Source: Actinophytocola sp. (GTDB lineage: Bacteria > Actinomycetota > Actinomycetes > Mycobacteriales > Pseudonocardiaceae). From it: a stretch of DNA of 64,000 nt. The position numbers and the translations under genes were made by a program. Position 1 is the first letter of the stretch; every line of letters starts with the position of its first letter. This document shows, one piece after another, positions 1 through 8,606 of this stretch. The notes below the pieces were generated by a model. That model ran no database searches, was not told the DNA's origin, and worked only from the letters and a program-made list of their open reading frames with translations. Location of the stretch: NCBI GenBank assembly GCA_009377475.1, contig WHTY01000017.1:1-64000 (forward strand). Direction: 5' to 3'.

Positions 1-136
1 CGACCCGGCCCTCGCAATAGTTGGCCGTCGTGGTCAGCAAATCCGCCTGTCTCGGCGACCGTCCCAACGTCACGAGATCATTCTCGCCCAGCAGCCGGGG
101 CTACCGGGTCACCGCCACGCGAAAAACACCAGCCAC
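1..136. other. Sequence beyond the leuS stop; no feature recognised
   Basis: This short stretch lies downstream of the leuS stop codon. I see no convincing coding frame and no clear hairpin with a T-run. It is probably the 3' flank of leuS and of a gene outside the window. Confidence 0.4.
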
Positions 137-2992
137 CTAGACCACCACGTTGACCAAGCGACCGGGCACGACGATGACCTTGCGCGGCTCACCGCCGTCC
201 AGCAGCGCGGCGATCTTCTCCTCACCAAGCGCGGCGGCCTGCACCGCGTCGTTGTCCGCGTCGGCTGGCACCGTGATCCGCGACCGCACCTTGCCGTTCA
301 CCTGGATCGGGTACTCCACGGTGTCGTCGACCAGATAGCGCTCCGCCACCTCGGGGAACGGCCCGTTGGTCAACGACGTCTCGTGGCCCAGCCGCCGCCA
401 CAGCTCCTCCGCGATGTGCGGGCACAGCGGCGCCAGCATCAGCACCAGCGGCTCCACCAGCCCGCGCGGCGTGCTCTCCGCAGAACCATACGTCTTGGTG
501 ACGTAGTTGTTCAGCTCGATCAGCTTCGCGCCGGCGGTGTTGAACCGCAGGTCGACGTAGTCGGCGCGCACCCCGGCGATGGCCTTGTGCAGCGCGCGGA
601 GGTCGTCCTCGGTCGGCTCGACAGTGTCCGACTCCGACACCCGCAGCTCGCCGGTGTCCTCGTTGACGACCAGCCGCCACAGCCGTTGCAGGAACCGCTG
701 CGCGCCGACGACGTCCTTCGTCGCCCACGGCCGCGAATCGTCGAACGGCCCCATGGACATCTCGTAGAACCGGAACGTGTCCGCGCCGAACTGGTCGAAC
801 ATCTCGTCCGGCGTGACGACGTTCTTGAGGCTCTTGCCCATCTTGCCGTATTCCTGGAAGACCTCTTCGCCGTTGTAGAAGAACGTGCCGTTCTCCTCGG
901 TGACCTCATCTGCGGGCACGTACACGCCGCGCGCGTCGGTGTAGGCGTAGGCCTGGATGTAGCCCTGGTTGAACAGCTTGCGGTACGGCTCCTGCGACGA
1001 GACATAGCCCAGGTCGTAGAGCACCTTGTGCCAGAACCGCGCGTACAGCAGGTGCAGCACGGCGTGCTCGACGCCGCCGACGTACAGGTCGATGCCGCCC
1101 GGGTCGTCCGCGCCGTGCGTCTCCGGCTGCGGCCCCATCCAGTACCGCTCGTTCTCCGGGTCGCACATCGCGTCGTCGTTGGTCGGGTCGACGTAGCGCA
1201 GCTGGTACCAGCACGAACCCGCCCAGTTCGGCATGGTGTTGACCTCGCGGCGGTACGGCCGGGGTCCGTCGCCAAGGTCCAGCTCCACCTCGACCCAGTC
1301 GGTCGCCTTCTCCAGCGGCGGCGACGGCTTGGTCTCGGCGTCCTCCGGGTCGTAGGTGGTCGGCGCGTACTCGTCGACGTCTGGCAGCTCGACCGGCAGC
1401 ATGTCCTCCGGCAGCGCGTGCGCGATGCCCTCGACGTCGTAGACGATCGGGAACGGCTCGCCCCAGTACCGCTGCCGCGAGAACAGCCAGTCCCGCAGCT
1501 TGTACTGCACGGTGCCCTTGCCGTGGCCGTGTTCCTCCAGCCAGGCGATGGTGGTCTTCTTCGCCTCGTCGACGCCGAGGCCGTTCAGCGACAGCCCGCT
1601 GTCGTTGGCGGAGTTGATCGCGGGGCCGTCGCCGGTGTACGCCTGCCCGTCGAAGCCCTTCTCCGGCTGCACGGTGCGGACGATCGGCAGCCCGTACTCC
1701 TCGGCGAAGTCCCAGTCGCGCTGGTCCTGGCCGGGCACCGCCATGATCGCGCCGGTGCCGTAGCCCATCAGGACGTAGTCCGCGACGAACACCGGGATCC
1801 GCGCGCCGTTGACCGGGTTGGTCGCGTACGAACCGGTGAACACGCCGGTCTTGTCGCGGTTCTCCTCCCGGTCCAGCTCCGATTTCATCGACGCCTGCCG
1901 CCGGTACGCCGCGATCGCCTCCTGCGGGGTCGAAGCGCCGCCGGTCCACCGGCTGTCGACATCGGCGGGCCACGCCTCGGTCGTCAGCGTGTCCACCAGC
2001 GGATGTTCCGGGGCCAGCACCATGTACGTCGCGCCGAACAGCGTGTCCGGCCGGGTGGTGAACACCTCGATGACGTCCTGCTCGACCGGGAAGTGCACCT
2101 CGGCGCCGTGCGAGCGGCCGATCCAGTTGCGCTGCATCGCCTTGACCTTCTCCGGCCAGTCCAGCCGGTCCAGGTCGTCGACCAGGCGGTCGGCGTAGGC
2201 GGTGATGCGCATCATCCACTGCTTGAGGTTGCGGCGGAAGACGGGGAAATTGCCCCGCTCGCTGCGGCCCTCGGCGGTGACCTCCTCGTTCGACAGCACC
2301 GTGCCAAGCCCGGGGCACCAGTTGACCGGCGACTCGGTGACGTAGGCCAGCCGGTAGGTGTCCAGCACCTCGGACTGCTCGGCGCGGGTCAGGTCGGCCC
2401 ACGGCGTACCGTCCGGCGTCTCGCGGGTGCCGTCGGCGAACTCCGCCGCCAGCTCGGCGATCGGGCGCGCCTTGCCCTGCTCTGCGTCGTAGTAGGAGTT
2501 GTAGATCCGCAGGAAGATCCACTGCGTCCAGCGGTAGTACTCCGGGTCCGTCGTCGCGAACGAGCGCCGCTCGTCGTGGCCAAGGCCCAGCGCCCTGAGC
2601 TGCCGCTTCATGTTCGCGATGTTGGCCTCGGTAGTCACCCTGGGGTGGGTGCCGGTCTGCACGGCGTACTGCTCGGCGGGCAGGCCGAAGGCGTCGAAGC
2701 CCAGCGTGTGCAGCACGTTGCGGCCCAGCATCCGGTTGAACCGGGCGAAGGTGTCGGTGCCGATGTAGCCCAGCGGGTGGCCGACGTGCAGCCCGGCGCC
2801 CGACGGGTACGGGAACATGTCCTGCACGAACACCTTGTCGCCGGTGGGCGCGCCGTCGGCCGCGAGGTCGCCAACTGGGTTCGGCGCGCGGAACGTGCCG
2901 TTCTTCTCCCAGTAGTCCTGCCAGCGTCGCTCGATCTCACCCGCGACCGTCGCGGTGTACCGGTGCGCTGGCGCGCCGGATGCCTCGCTCAT
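137..2992 (-). CDS. leuS: Leucyl-tRNA synthetase
   Basis: Charges tRNA-Leu with leucine in the cytoplasm (class Ia synthetase). The 951-residue product has the class I HIGH motif as HVGH, inside [14 protein letters not shown] near residue 70. The second signature appears as KMGKS near residue 725 in place of KMSKS. The editing (CP1) domain lies between them and the anticodon-binding domain at the C-terminus. The length fits actinobacterial LeuS. The ATG at 2992 is preceded by a GGGAAGG ribosome site about 8 bases upstream. The mRNA leader carries a leucine-rich mini-ORF and hairpins (see the leader entries), so expression is probably controlled by leucyl-tRNA supply. In mycobacteria leuS lies in the same broad neighbourhood. 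Identity is certain; the regulation is inferred. Confidence 0.98.
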   Translation of the reverse strand: MSEASGAPAHRYTATVAGEIERRWQDYWEKNGTFRAPNPVGDLAADGAPTGDKVFVQDMFPYPSGAGLHVGHPLGYIGTDTFARFNRMLGRNVLHTLGFDAFGLPAEQYAVQTGTHPRVTTEANIANMKRQLRALGLGHDERRSFATTDPEYYRWTQWIFLRIYNSYYDAEQGKARPIAELAAEFADGTRETPDGTPWADLTRAEQSEVLDTYRLAYVTESPVNWCPGLGTVLSNEEVTAEGRSERGNFPVFRRNLKQWMMRITAYADRLVDDLDRLDWPEKVKAMQRNWIGRSHGAEVHFPVEQDVIEVFTTRPDTLFGATYMVLAPEHPLVDTLTTEAWPADVDSRWTGGASTPQEAIAAYRRQASMKSELDREENRDKTGVFTGSYATNPVNGARIPVFVADYVLMGYGTGAIMAVPGQDQRDWDFAEEYGLPIVRTVQPEKGFDGQAYTGDGPAINSANDSGLSLNGLGVDEAKKTTIAWLEEHGHGKGTVQYKLRDWLFSRQRYWGEPFPIVYDVEGIAHALPEDMLPVELPDVDEYAPTTYDPEDAETKPSPPLEKATDWVEVELDLGDGPRPYRREVNTMPNWAGSCWYQLRYVDPTNDDAMCDPENERYWMGPQPETHGADDPGGIDLYVGGVEHAVLHLLYARFWHKVLYDLGYVSSQEPYRKLFNQGYIQAYAYTDARGVYVPADEVTEENGTFFYNGEEVFQEYGKMGKSLKNVVTPDEMFDQFGADTFRFYEMSMGPFDDSRPWATKDVVGAQRFLQRLWRLVVNEDTGELRVSESDTVEPTEDDLRALHKAIAGVRADYVDLRFNTAGAKLIELNNYVTKTYGSAESTPRGLVEPLVLMLAPLCPHIAEELWRRLGHETSLTNGPFPEVAERYLVDDTVEYPIQVNGKVRSRITVPADADNDAVQAAALGEEKIAALLDGGEPRKVIVVPGRLVNVVV

Positions 2993-3000
2993 CGACTAGC

Positions 3001-3100
3001 CCTTCCCTTTCGGTGCCGGTCTCCTGCCCCTTTAAACAGCGGAACCCCTCAGCCATGGAGGCATGAGGGGTCGCCGCGCGTGACCTGGTGGTCAGCGCGG
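3001..3100 (-). promoter_or_regulatory. Attenuator hairpins between leader peptide and leuS
   Basis: Read on the minus strand, hairpin A (3100 to 3074) pairs CCGCGC-TGACC with GGTCA-c-GCGCGG: 11 base pairs, one bulged C and an ACCA loop. Hairpin B (3071 to 3044) pairs ACCCCTCA with TGAGGGGT, with a possible inner GCC/GGC extension, and is followed by TCCGCTGTTTAAA, a weak terminator tail. The Leu codon run can pair with downstream RNA: CCTGCTCCTT (3119-3110) with AAGGGGCAGG (3032-3023), 10 pairs with one G-U. It can also pair as CCTTCTT with the leuS ribosome site GGGAAGG (3007-3001), with two G-U. Ribosome position on the Leu codons could therefore control both termination and leuS translation. 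Pairings are by eye, without energy calculation. Confidence 0.65.
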
Positions 3101-3133
3101 CTTACTAAGAAGGAGCAGGCGTGCCGTGCTCAT
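3092..3133 (-). CDS. Leucine-rich leader peptide of leuS (13 aa)
   Basis: The frame reads MSTARLLLLSKPR then TGA. The four consecutive Leu codons are CTG CTC CTT CTT; CTT is rare in this GC-rich genome. A TACCAT hexamer (3141-3146) ends exactly 7 bases before the ATG, the spacing of a TANNNT -10 element on a leaderless actinobacterial mRNA, so transcription probably starts at this ATG. An in-frame ATG at 3142 is an alternative start. The stop codon lies inside the 5' arm of the next hairpin, as in classical attenuators. The peptide probably has no function beyond sensing ribosome stalling. Not compared with other genomes. Confidence 0.75.
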   Translation of the reverse strand: MSTARLLLLSKPR

Positions 3134-3251
3134 GCGCTCCATGGTAGCCGCAAGCCCCGACGACGTCGTCCTGACCCGGCTGGCAGCGGCGCGGGCCACA
3201 CCTCGCCAGGCCGCGACGCCTACGTGCGCGGGGGCGGCTTATCCTCGAAGG

Positions 3252-3641
3252 ATGGTCGTTGTCGCGCTCATTCCCCTGATCGGCGGGCTGCTCGTCGGTG
3301 TCGGCGGTTTCCTCGGCTGGCAGGGCAGGCTCAGCAGGGATCGGGGCACCGGTGTGCGCACCGAGGCGACCCTGCGCAGCGACGAAGCCTTCGCCGTCGG
3401 CAACAAGGTGGCCGGTCTACCGACGATGGCGGCGGGCGTTGTTGGCATCGCGGGCGGTCTCGCCGCGCTGGCCATGCCGTCCGCGCTCGGGACGACGTTG
3501 GCTGCGGTGTTTAGCGTCGTCGGACTGCTCGGCCTGCTCGCGGCCGGTGGCGTGCTCGGCAACCGCGCCGCTGCCGCCGTCCCGGAGCCGGAGCCAGCGG
3601 GCGGCTGCGGGGGTTGTGCTTGCGGCGCTGGCGACCGCTAG
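3252..3641 (+). CDS. SdpI-family small membrane protein
   Basis: A 129-residue, probably integral membrane protein. Hydrophobic segments are near residues 2-22 (VVVALIPLIGGLLVGVGGFL), 58-78 and 82-102. Between the first two lies the SdpI signature: GVRTEATLRSDEAFAVGNKVAG resembles the G(W)RT..TL.S.EAW..AN..AG pattern of the SdpI/YfhL family, named after the Bacillus immunity protein against SdpC. The C-terminus is Gly/Cys-rich (GGCGGCACG). SdpI relatives are widespread in actinobacteria and mostly uncharacterised, so immunity is not implied. An earlier in-frame ATG at 3126 exists but would start inside the divergent leuS leader. The stop shares the CTAG with the convergent YqgE stop. Confidence 0.7.
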   Translation: MVVVALIPLIGGLLVGVGGFLGWQGRLSRDRGTGVRTEATLRSDEAFAVGNKVAGLPTMAAGVVGIAGGLAALAMPSALGTTLAAVFSVVGLLGLLAAGGVLGNRAAAAVPEPEPAGGCGGCACGAGDR

Positions 3642-4216
3642 TTGAGCTGGAGGTTGCCGGGGTGCGTGGCCAGCAGCGCCGTCGGGACGCCTTGCCGACG
3701 CAGCACGCGCGCCCACAGGTCGGTGTCCGGATCGGCGAAGACGTCGCTGGGGAGCGCGGGGACGACGATCCAGTCCTCGCGCTCCAGCTCCCCTTCGAGC
3801 TGCCCGGCGTCCCACCCGGCGTAGCCGAGGAACACCCGCATCCCGCGCACCTTCGACACCAGCTCGTCCGGGTCGGAGTCCAGCACGACGAGGGCGACCG
3901 GGCCGCTGACGGCGATCGTGCCAGGGACGGAGGACGGCGACTCGCCGTTGCGGAGCGTCGCGAGGCACAGCGGCGTGTCCTGTTCGACGGGGCCGCCGAT
4001 GAACGCCTCGGCCGGATCGGCGACGAACTCGGCCCAGTCCGGCGCGACCTGGTCCACCGGCACCTCGCTCGGCCGGTTCAGCACAACACCGAGCGTGCCC
4101 TCGTCGCCGTGATGCAGGATGAACACCACCGTTCGGCGAAAGTTCGGGTCGGACATGGTGGGATCAGCGACAAGCAGGCAACCCTGCGCAATGGCATCCG
4201 CGCGCACGCGCTCCAT
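3638..4216 (-). CDS. YqgE/AlgH family protein (UPF0301)
   Basis: A 192-residue protein of the YqgE/AlgH (UPF0301, DUF179) family. Visible family blocks are GCLLVADPTMSDPNFRRTVVFI near the N-terminus, GVVLNRPSE, FIGGPVE, VFLGYAGWDAGQLEGEL and the C-terminal WARVLRRQG. The ATG at 4216 gives the family's normal length and is preceded by GGAGG and GGAG purine runs; an extension to 4315 would add an Arg/Ser-rich tail of no evident homology. The biochemical function of the family is unknown; AlgH was named for an effect on alginate gene expression in Pseudomonas. It is convergent with the SdpI-like gene and divergent from the TNT-domain gene. Confidence 0.92.
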   Translation of the reverse strand: MERVRADAIAQGCLLVADPTMSDPNFRRTVVFILHHGDEGTLGVVLNRPSEVPVDQVAPDWAEFVADPAEAFIGGPVEQDTPLCLATLRNGESPSSVPGTIAVSGPVALVVLDSDPDELVSKVRGMRVFLGYAGWDAGQLEGELEREDWIVVPALPSDVFADPDTDLWARVLRRQGVPTALLATHPGNLQLN

Positions 4217-4378
4217 AATCCCACTCCACCTCCGGCCGGTGTGGCGGGGTTTCGGGGGCCACGCTGCGGCGGAACCGGACGACGAACGCACGAGCGCAGC
4301 GAGTCGCCGAGGCACGGGTCATGCGTGTGCTATCGCGCCGAACCGATAAGTTGACCCGGAACATCTGGAGGGATTTCC

Positions 4379-6280
4379 GTGCGTCATCAGGCTCTGCCCG
4401 CTGTTCACCCGGACGCCCAGTACGCCGTGTGGGACGGTGCTCCGTTCCGTGTCGCCCCCTCGACCACCGAGGGGAAGACCCTGCTCATCGCGCCAGCAGG
4501 CCAGCAGCCGGACGGCTTCGACACCACCCACGATGGCGCGGCGGCCAAGCTCGTCGCCGACGACGACCTGCCAGCGACGTTCACCATCCGCACCCACTGC
4601 CGGTTCGCCGAGGAGACGTTCGCGCTCGCCGACCAGCACCCGAACGGCGAGCTCGAGCTGCACTGGACCGGCTCCGACGCGACCACGGCTGCCGAGCTCG
4701 GCCTCACGAAGCTTGGCGAGCGCGTCGGCGCGGTGGCCAAGCCCGCCGACGTCGAGGCGCTGTGGCAGGAGTACCACGGCCTCGGCGCCACCGCGCCCTG
4801 CGAAGCCGACCAGCAGCGGTTGCTGCGCCGGATCGGCCGCGCCCTGCGCGACCTACGGCCCGAGGGCGGCGGCACGACGGCGGCACGGTTCCGGCAGGTC
4901 GGTGACTACGCCGAGCTCGAGGTGCGCGGCGTGGTGGACGACGTCGCGTACGCGCTGAGCGCGCAGCCGCTGCTCGGCCAGTTGTTCGCGGAGCTGCGGG
5001 CGCTGATGTACCAGCAGGACCCCGGCACGTGGTTCCAGGGCACCATGACCGTCACCCCGGACGACAACTTCACCTTCGACTACGACGCGTCGTCGCAGCC
5101 GCGCTGGCGGCGCGCGCCGGACGAGGACGGCAGGGCGGCGGCGTTCGCGCTTGAGCTGCGGCGCTTCCCCAGGGAGACCAAGCAGATCCCGCCGTGGCTG
5201 AGCGCTCGCGCTGGGCTGCCGCTCGACGTGACGTTCCGGCACGCCAAGGTCGTCGACATGCATCACCCCGGCAAGCGGCCGGTGGTGAACCGCGCGCCCG
5301 TGCCCGGCGGGGAGCTGCGCGAGGTGATGGGCTACCTGTACGGCTCGCCGGTGGTGCATATGGGCGAAGCGCCGACGCCGGACCTGTTCGCGCCGCAGAC
5401 CGCGCCGAGCGTGCCGAACGCATTCCACACCGACGGCACCTGGATCTGGTCCGCCGCCGTGCCGCACTACCTGCGGATGCACGGGGTCGCTCCGGAGGCG
5501 GCGCTGCTGGACCACATCAGGGCGAACTCCTATCGCCCGCCGTTCGTCAGCCAGCGAGTGCGCGAGACCGCCCGCGCCGAGGTCGTCGGCGCGCCGTACC
5601 CGCCGCAGTCCGCCGCCGACCTCGACGAGCAGGACGCCGTCACCGAGGTAGAGCGCGACGACAGCGTGCTCCCGCCGCTGCGAGCGTCCGAGGTGCTGTC
5701 GCTGCTGCGCAAACGGCTGGACGAGCTTGGCGTCGCGCGGGCGGTCTACCGGTTCGGGGAGCAGGCGGACGACGCCTGGTGCCTGCTGCGGGCCAGCGGC
5801 GGCTGGCGGGTCGTGTGGTGCGCCGATGGCGAGCAGCGCGACGTCAAGGAGTTCACGTCGATCAAGGCAGCCGCCGCGCACCTGCTCGGCGCCGTGGCGC
5901 TGCACCCGACACGGGCGCTGGCCGCACCGCAGGACGACGAGCACCCGACGGACTGGCCGATAGTGCCGCTGCGGGGTGAGCCGCCGCTGGCGCTGCTGCG
6001 CGGCAAGCGCATGGTGACGCTGCCCGCCGGGACGCGGCTGGTGCGGTTCGGCGACGACGTCGGGAACCTGACGCACGAGGCGTCGGCGACGTTCCGCGAG
6101 ACGTCGTTGCTGCCGGACCGCGAGACCCACCGCACCGAGTACCGGCTACGACGTCCGCTGCGGGTGCTGACCGGCGTCACGCTGCCGTGGGCGGGGATGC
6201 CGGGCGGCGCGCTGGCCTACCTGCTGCCCCGCCCCATCGGCCAGCACGTGGCGACCGGCGCGCTCGAGGCCGTCGAGTAG
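4379..6280 (+). CDS. Three-part protein with C-terminal TNT (NAD glycohydrolase-like) domain
   Basis: 633 residues with no signal peptide or membrane segment. The C-terminal part (about 519-633) follows the layout of the TNT domain of Mycobacterium CpnT: DWP, PAGTRLVRFG, TEYRLRRPLRVLTGVTLPWAGMPG and a closing TGALE. The segment near 150-250 (MTVTPDDNFTFDYD) resembles DUF600/YezG immunity-type proteins, and 350-400 (TDGTWIWSAAVPHYLRMHG) is a further conserved block seen with TNT-related proteins. The catalytic Gln expected in the GxGTQY motif of TNT is not seen: the aligned stretch reads GGALAY, so activity is doubtful. The start is GTG 4379 with GGAGGG 6 bases upstream. It is a single gene facing pcnA across a terminator. 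Toxin, antitoxin or housekeeping roles cannot be separated from sequence. Confidence 0.7.
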   Translation: MRHQALPAVHPDAQYAVWDGAPFRVAPSTTEGKTLLIAPAGQQPDGFDTTHDGAAAKLVADDDLPATFTIRTHCRFAEETFALADQHPNGELELHWTGSDATTAAELGLTKLGERVGAVAKPADVEALWQEYHGLGATAPCEADQQRLLRRIGRALRDLRPEGGGTTAARFRQVGDYAELEVRGVVDDVAYALSAQPLLGQLFAELRALMYQQDPGTWFQGTMTVTPDDNFTFDYDASSQPRWRRAPDEDGRAAAFALELRRFPRETKQIPPWLSARAGLPLDVTFRHAKVVDMHHPGKRPVVNRAPVPGGELREVMGYLYGSPVVHMGEAPTPDLFAPQTAPSVPNAFHTDGTWIWSAAVPHYLRMHGVAPEAALLDHIRANSYRPPFVSQRVRETARAEVVGAPYPPQSAADLDEQDAVTEVERDDSVLPPLRASEVLSLLRKRLDELGVARAVYRFGEQADDAWCLLRASGGWRVVWCADGEQRDVKEFTSIKAAAAHLLGAVALHPTRALAAPQDDEHPTDWPIVPLRGEPPLALLRGKRMVTLPAGTRLVRFGDDVGNLTHEASATFRETSLLPDRETHRTEYRLRRPLRVLTGVTLPWAGMPGGALAYLLPRPIGQHVATGALEAVE

Positions 6281-6284
6281 TCAC

Positions 6285-6337
6285 GCGGTGAATGACGCTT
6301 TCGCTGCGTCAGACGACGTGAAAGCGTCATTCACCGC
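6285..6337. terminator. Bidirectional terminator and repeat between convergent genes
   Basis: A perfect 18-base inverted repeat, GCGGTGAATGACGCTTTC (6285-6302) with its complement at 6320-6337, separated by 17 bases. A partial third copy follows (GGCAAAGCGTCTTTCGCCGC, about 6349-6368). It sits between the stops of the convergent TNT-domain and pcnA genes and should end both transcripts. Confidence 0.7.
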
Positions 6338-6373
6338 ACCCAACGCAGGCAAAGCGTCTTTCGCCGCACGTAG

Positions 6374-7843
6374 TCACTCCGGGACGTCGAGCCCCTGCTC
6401 CGTGGCCCACTCGCGGAGCGCGGCGACGGCCTCTTCGTGCTCAAGCGGCCCCTTGTCCAGCCGCAGCTCCTTCAGGTACTGCCACGCCTTGCCGACCATC
6501 GGGCCAGGCGGCAGGTTCAGCAGCCGCATGATCTCGTTGCCGTCGAGATCGGGCCGGACCTTCTTCAGGTCCTCCTCCTCGGCGATGCGCTGGATGCGCT
6601 CCTCGAGGTCGTCGTAGGTGCGCTGGAGTGCGGCGGCCTTGCGGCGGTTGCGAGTGGTGCAGTCCGCACGCACCAGTTTGTGCAGCCTCGGCAGGAGCTC
6701 ACCCGCGTCGGTGACGTAGCGCCGTACAGCGGAGTCGGTCCACTCGCCCTTGCCGTAGCCGTGGAACCGCAGATGCAGGAACACGAGCTGCGAGACGTCG
6801 TTGATGACGTCCTTGGGGTAGCGCAGCGCCCGCAGCCGCTTGCGCGTCATCTTCGCGCCGACGACCTCGTGGTGGTGGAACGTCACGCCGCCGCCCTCGG
6901 TGAACTTCCTCGTCGCGGGCTTGCCGATGTCGTGCAGCAGCGCGGCGAGCCGCAGCACGAGGTCCGGCCCCGACGTCGGCTCGTGCCGCGTCTCAAGGTC
7001 GATGGCCTGGTCCATCACGGTGAGCGAGTGCTCGTAGACGTCCTTGTGCTGGTGGTGCTCGTCGATGGCGAGCCGCATGCCGGGTACCTCGGGGATGACG
7101 TGCTCGGCAAGCCCGGTGTGGGTCATCAGCTCGATGCCCAGCCGGGGCTTGCTGCCGAGCAGCAGCTTGCTCAGCTCCGCCTGCACCCGCTCCGCGGTGA
7201 TGCGCGTGATCTCGCCGGACATCTCGGTCATGGCGGTCACGACGCGGGAGGACGGCGTGAACTCGAGCTGCGAGACGAACCGGGCGGCGCGCAGCATCCG
7301 CAGCGGGTCGTCCGCGAACGACTCCTCCGAGGCGGTCGGCGTGTCAAGCAGCCGCTCGCTGAGGGCGGCCATGCCGCCGTACGGGTCGATGAACCGCTTG
7401 GCGCCCAGCTCGATCGCCATCGCGTTCACGGTGAAGTCGCGGCGCTTGAGGTCGCCCTCGATGGTGTCGCCGAAGACGACATCGGGGTTGCGGCTGACGC
7501 GGTCGTAGGTGTCAGCGCGGAACGTGGTGATCTCCAGTTGGGCGCCGCCCTTGACGAGGCCGACGGTGCCGAACTCGATGCCGGTCTCCCATACGGCGTC
7601 CGCCCAGTCCTTGACGAGCGCGAGGATGCCATCCGGCCGCGCGGACGTCGTGAAGTCGAGGTCATCGGACAACCTGCCGAGCAGCGCGTCCCGCACGCTG
7701 CCGCCGACGAGGAAGAGCTGATGACCGGCGTCGGCGAACCGCGCCGCCAGCTCGTCCGCGATGGGCGAGATGCGCATCAGCTCGGCAACGGCGTTGCGCT
7801 CGGCACTGCGTTTGACACGACGGGGAGGACTGCTATCGGGCAC
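6374..7843 (-). CDS. pcnA: CCA tRNA nucleotidyltransferase (PcnA family) with HD domain
   Basis: Adds or repairs the 3' CCA end of tRNAs. The 489-residue protein has the class II nucleotidyltransferase head (LVGGSVRDALLGR and DLDFTTSARPD, the carboxylates that bind metal), the RRDFTVNAMA motif, and the ADDPLRMLRAARF fold. The C-terminal half has an HD phosphohydrolase motif (LLHDIGKP with HHHEVVG). This matches the mycobacterial PcnA (Rv3907c) at the same chromosomal position. The start is GTG 7843 with a TAGGCT hexamer 8 bases upstream, again suggesting a near-leaderless message. The window's two tRNA genes lack an encoded CCA, consistent with need for the enzyme. Confidence 0.95.
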   Translation of the reverse strand: MPDSSPPRRVKRSAERNAVAELMRISPIADELAARFADAGHQLFLVGGSVRDALLGRLSDDLDFTTSARPDGILALVKDWADAVWETGIEFGTVGLVKGGAQLEITTFRADTYDRVSRNPDVVFGDTIEGDLKRRDFTVNAMAIELGAKRFIDPYGGMAALSERLLDTPTASEESFADDPLRMLRAARFVSQLEFTPSSRVVTAMTEMSGEITRITAERVQAELSKLLLGSKPRLGIELMTHTGLAEHVIPEVPGMRLAIDEHHQHKDVYEHSLTVMDQAIDLETRHEPTSGPDLVLRLAALLHDIGKPATRKFTEGGGVTFHHHEVVGAKMTRKRLRALRYPKDVINDVSQLVFLHLRFHGYGKGEWTDSAVRRYVTDAGELLPRLHKLVRADCTTRNRRKAAALQRTYDDLEERIQRIAEEEDLKKVRPDLDGNEIMRLLNLPPGPMVGKAWQYLKELRLDKGPLEHEEAVAALREWATEQGLDVPE

Positions 7844-8032
7844 GGCGATTCAGCCTAGCGCCCCGGTACAGCGCCTTACTCAGTCGGTCTGTTCACGTCC
7901 GTCGAGTCCCGTCGATCACGACACTCACCCGCAGTGAGCTGCCGTACCCACCCTCCGGGCGGGCCCGTCAGCTCACTCGTGAATAGACCTCCACGCGGCC
8001 GAGTTCCGGACTCGGGGCAGCGGAATTCCGGA

Positions 8033-8038
8033 TAGCAT
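8033..8038 (+). promoter_or_regulatory. -10 element TAGCAT of a leaderless promoter
   Basis: The hexamer TAGCAT ends exactly 7 bases before the ATG of the NUDIX gene at 8046, the distance expected when transcription begins on the first base of the start codon. This supports 8046 over the internal ATG at 8127. Confidence 0.55.
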
Positions 8039-8045
8039 CGCTGGT

Positions 8046-8606
8046 ATGCCAGGATCCGGTGACGCGCGCGGTGAATCGCGGCGGCCCAAGCGCGGGCGCC
8101 GGTCCCGGCGTCGCCGCCCTCGGCGCATGACGACGGTCGACGAGACATCGGCGGGTGGCCTCGTCGTCGACCCCGGCCACCGCCATGCCGTCCTGATCGG
8201 CAGGCTGGACCGCAGCGGTTCGCTGCTGTGGTCGCTGCCAAAGGGCCACGTCGAGGACGGCGAGACGCACCAGCAAACCGCGGTGCGTGAGGTGAAGGAG
8301 GAGACCGGCATTTCGGCGCGGGTGCTGCTACCGCTCGGTGACATCGACTACTGGTTCGTTGCCGACGGTCGCAGGGTGCACAAGACCGTGCACCACTTCC
8401 TGCTCGAAGCCACCGGCGGCGACCTCTGCGACGAGGACGACGAGGTCTCCGAGGTCGCGTGGGTGCCGCTCGCCGACCTGCCGACCACGCTCGCCTACGG
8501 CGACGAACGCAAGCTCGTCGCCAAGGCACGCGACCTGCTCGCCGCGGACGGCCATGCCCACCCCGGATCACTCGTCGACCTGCGTCCTGATGAGGTATCC
8601 GAGTGA
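8046..8606 (+). CDS. NUDIX hydrolase (MutT4-like)
   Basis: A 186-residue NUDIX pyrophosphohydrolase. The full NUDIX box is visible as [20 protein letters not shown] followed by TG (about residues 66-88), matching GX5EX7REUXEEXGU with the metal-binding glutamates present. The first 28 residues are strongly basic ([17 protein letters not shown]) and precede the fold. In Mycobacterium the gene at this place is mutT4 (Rv3908). The substrate is not evident; MutT4 has been linked to nucleotide-pool sanitation. Its stop overlaps the GTG of the DUF6049 gene, so the two are translationally coupled and probably head an operon running to murJ. Confidence 0.93.
   Translation: MPGSGDARGESRRPKRGRRSRRRRPRRMTTVDETSAGGLVVDPGHRHAVLIGRLDRSGSLLWSLPKGHVEDGETHQQTAVREVKEETGISARVLLPLGDIDYWFVADGRRVHKTVHHFLLEATGGDLCDEDDEVSEVAWVPLADLPTTLAYGDERKLVAKARDLLAADGHAHPGSLVDLRPDEVSE

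Noticed and set aside
3001..3140. T-box riboswitch upstream of leuS
   Set aside because: I see no T-box sequence (UGGNACC-like) and no specifier-loop architecture. The Leu codon run in a translated mini-ORF fits ribosome-mediated attenuation better.
383..3514. A 1043-codon open frame antisense to leuS
   Set aside because: It lies opposite leuS, whose domains and motifs are unambiguous. The translation is Arg/Val/Leu-rich with no motifs, as expected from the shadow frame of a GC-rich gene.
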